Below the pieces are notes generated by a model, which was not told the origin of the DNA, searched no databases, and saw only the letters and a list, made by a program, of their open reading frames with translations. The translations under genes were made by a program, and so were the position numbers. 6,912 nucleotides of DNA from an uncultured Prevotella sp. GTDB taxonomy: Bacteria; Bacteroidota; Bacteroidia; Bacteroidales; Bacteroidaceae. Below are positions 6,063-6,912 of this stretch, piece by piece; position 1 is the stretch's first letter, and every line of letters begins with the position of its first letter. The stretch covers positions 1 through 6,912 of the forward strand of contig CALCUV010000331.1 in NCBI GenBank assembly GCA_937906765.1. The letters run 5' to 3'.

Positions 6063-6912
6063 ATGAAGTTTCTCAACAGAATATTTACGCTTGTGCTCCT
6101 GCTCGTGGTCACCACGGTGGGAGCATTTGCTCAAAATGACAATAGGTTCAATCAAGTCAATTTTAACGCCCTTGCTTCCCTTGAGGTGTCAACGGGGCAG
6201 GGAGTTTCAGCTCCCTTTGCGGGCGTTGTGGGCAACAATATCGTAGTCCTTGGCGGTTGCAACTTCCCCGCCACTCCCGCCGCCGAAGGGGGCACAAAGC
6301 AGTTTTACAACACTGTCTTCACCTTTGATGGTCAGAAGTGGGACAAGCAGGTACTTACGATTCCCGCCCTTGCTTATGGTGTGAGCGTACAACTTAATGA
6401 AGGACTTGTGTGCATTGGTGGTGCGGGAGCTGATGGAGCTTCGTCTGCCGTTTATTTTGTTTCTGAAACCGACGGCCAACTCCAAGCAAAGCAACTCCCC
6501 GCATTGCCCGAAGCCAAGAGCGAAGCGGCGGGTGGTTATGATGACAAGTACATCTATGTGGCTGGGGGTGAAACCAATTCTGCTTACCGCCTTAAGTGTG
6601 AGTGGAATAACATTGGCAAGGTGTATGAATTTGGCAATGCTTGGGAATCCCTCGCTCCCCTTCCCGGACGTGTGCGTAAGCAACCTGCTGGTGTCGTGCA
6701 ATCCGCGGCTATAAGCAAGCACTTCTACGTCTTTGGCGGTTTTGCTCCTGCCACGGAGTCAGACACGGCGTATGTTCATTCCGATGGTCTTTATTACGAT
6801 GCAAAGTCCAATGCGTGGAAATCCACGGCTCCCGTAGTGATTGACGGTCAGCAACGCGCCATTGTGGGTGCTTCAGCCGTGACGTCGGGTGTTGCCCACG
6901 TTGCCGTGTTGG
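6063..6912 (+). CDS. nanM: Exported Kelch-repeat sialic acid mutarotase, cyclically permuted NanM-like, 5' part
   Basis: The first 283 residues are present; the frame stays open at the right edge. A signal peptide is clear: M-K-F-L-N-R, then a hydrophobic stretch (7-22) and probable cleavage after AFA (A23|Q24). The mature part holds Kelch-type beta-propeller blades, each with a GG pair followed by aromatic/Trp positions: VVLGG (61-65), VCIGG (116-120), YVAGG (165-169) and YVFGG (222-226), with W93, W194 and W252. E. coli NanM (YjhT) is a periplasmic propeller that speeds interconversion of alpha- and beta-sialic acid. By eye, residues 45-134 align with the C-terminal part of NanM and residues 145-273 with its N-terminal part. 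This fits the cyclically permuted mutarotase family. The ATG comes 3 bases after the lyase stop, so the two are probably translated in a coupled way. Another Kelch function cannot be fully excluded. Confidence 0.87.
   Translation, partial: MKFLNRIFTLVLLLVVTTVGAFAQNDNRFNQVNFNALASLEVSTGQGVSAPFAGVVGNNIVVLGGCNFPATPAAEGGTKQFYNTVFTFDGQKWDKQVLTIPALAYGVSVQLNEGLVCIGGAGADGASSAVYFVSETDGQLQAKQLPALPEAKSEAAGGYDDKYIYVAGGETNSAYRLKCEWNNIGKVYEFGNAWESLAPLPGRVRKQPAGVVQSAAISKHFYVFGGFAPATESDTAYVHSDGLYYDAKSNAWKSTAPVVIDGQQRAIVGASAVTSGVAHVAVL

Noticed and set aside
6207..6722. Open frame of 171 codons on the minus strand inside the mutarotase gene
   Set aside because: The plus strand carries a signal peptide and regular Kelch blades in a continuous frame; the antisense product looks like no known family.
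1..6912. Mobile element, CRISPR array, toxin-antitoxin or phage module
   Set aside because: There are no transposase or integrase motifs, no regular direct repeats and no unexplained gene; nearly all sequence is accounted for by five ordinary chromosomal genes.

Overview
The window looks like a chromosomal segment from a Bacteroidales bacterium (Bacteroides/Prevotella-like). Three things point there. The first gene resembles the Bacteroides EF-G2 paralogue rather than housekeeping EF-G. Matches to the Bacteroidetes -7 box TAnnTTTG lie upstream of two genes. None of the four visible start codons has a Shine-Dalgarno sequence; the upstream regions are A/T-rich instead. All recognised genes are on the + strand. 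I see no mobile element, CRISPR array, tRNA or rRNA.

Left part (1-1370): the 3' end of an EF-G-type translation factor, open through the left edge, followed by a strong intrinsic terminator. Middle (about 1460-3850): a complete UvrD/PcrA-type DNA helicase with its own putative promoter. A short inverted repeat overlaps the -7 box and runs almost to the start codon. The helicase ends in a Ser/Pro-rich linker and a small Tudor-like domain. Between it and the next gene lie 291 bases with a good -7 box and an apparent leader of about 160 nt.

Right part (4142-6912): a compact sialic acid catabolic cluster of a RokA-like ROK sugar kinase, an N-acetylneuraminate lyase and the first 283 residues of an exported Kelch-type mutarotase (NanM-like). 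Gaps are 34 and 3 bases, so one transcript is likely. The exported propeller would act on free sialic acid in the periplasm and the lyase would cleave it to ManNAc and pyruvate in the cytoplasm. The kinase would then phosphorylate the amino sugar, probably GlcNAc after a ManNAc 2-epimerase step as in Bacteroides fragilis. The epimerase and transporter are not in the window and may lie downstream.

Nothing here is clearly a new system. The most interesting points are that the Kelch protein reads as a circular permutation of E. coli NanM/YjhT, that the kinase is placed directly with the lyase, and that the EF-G paralogue carries an insertion in domain IV.
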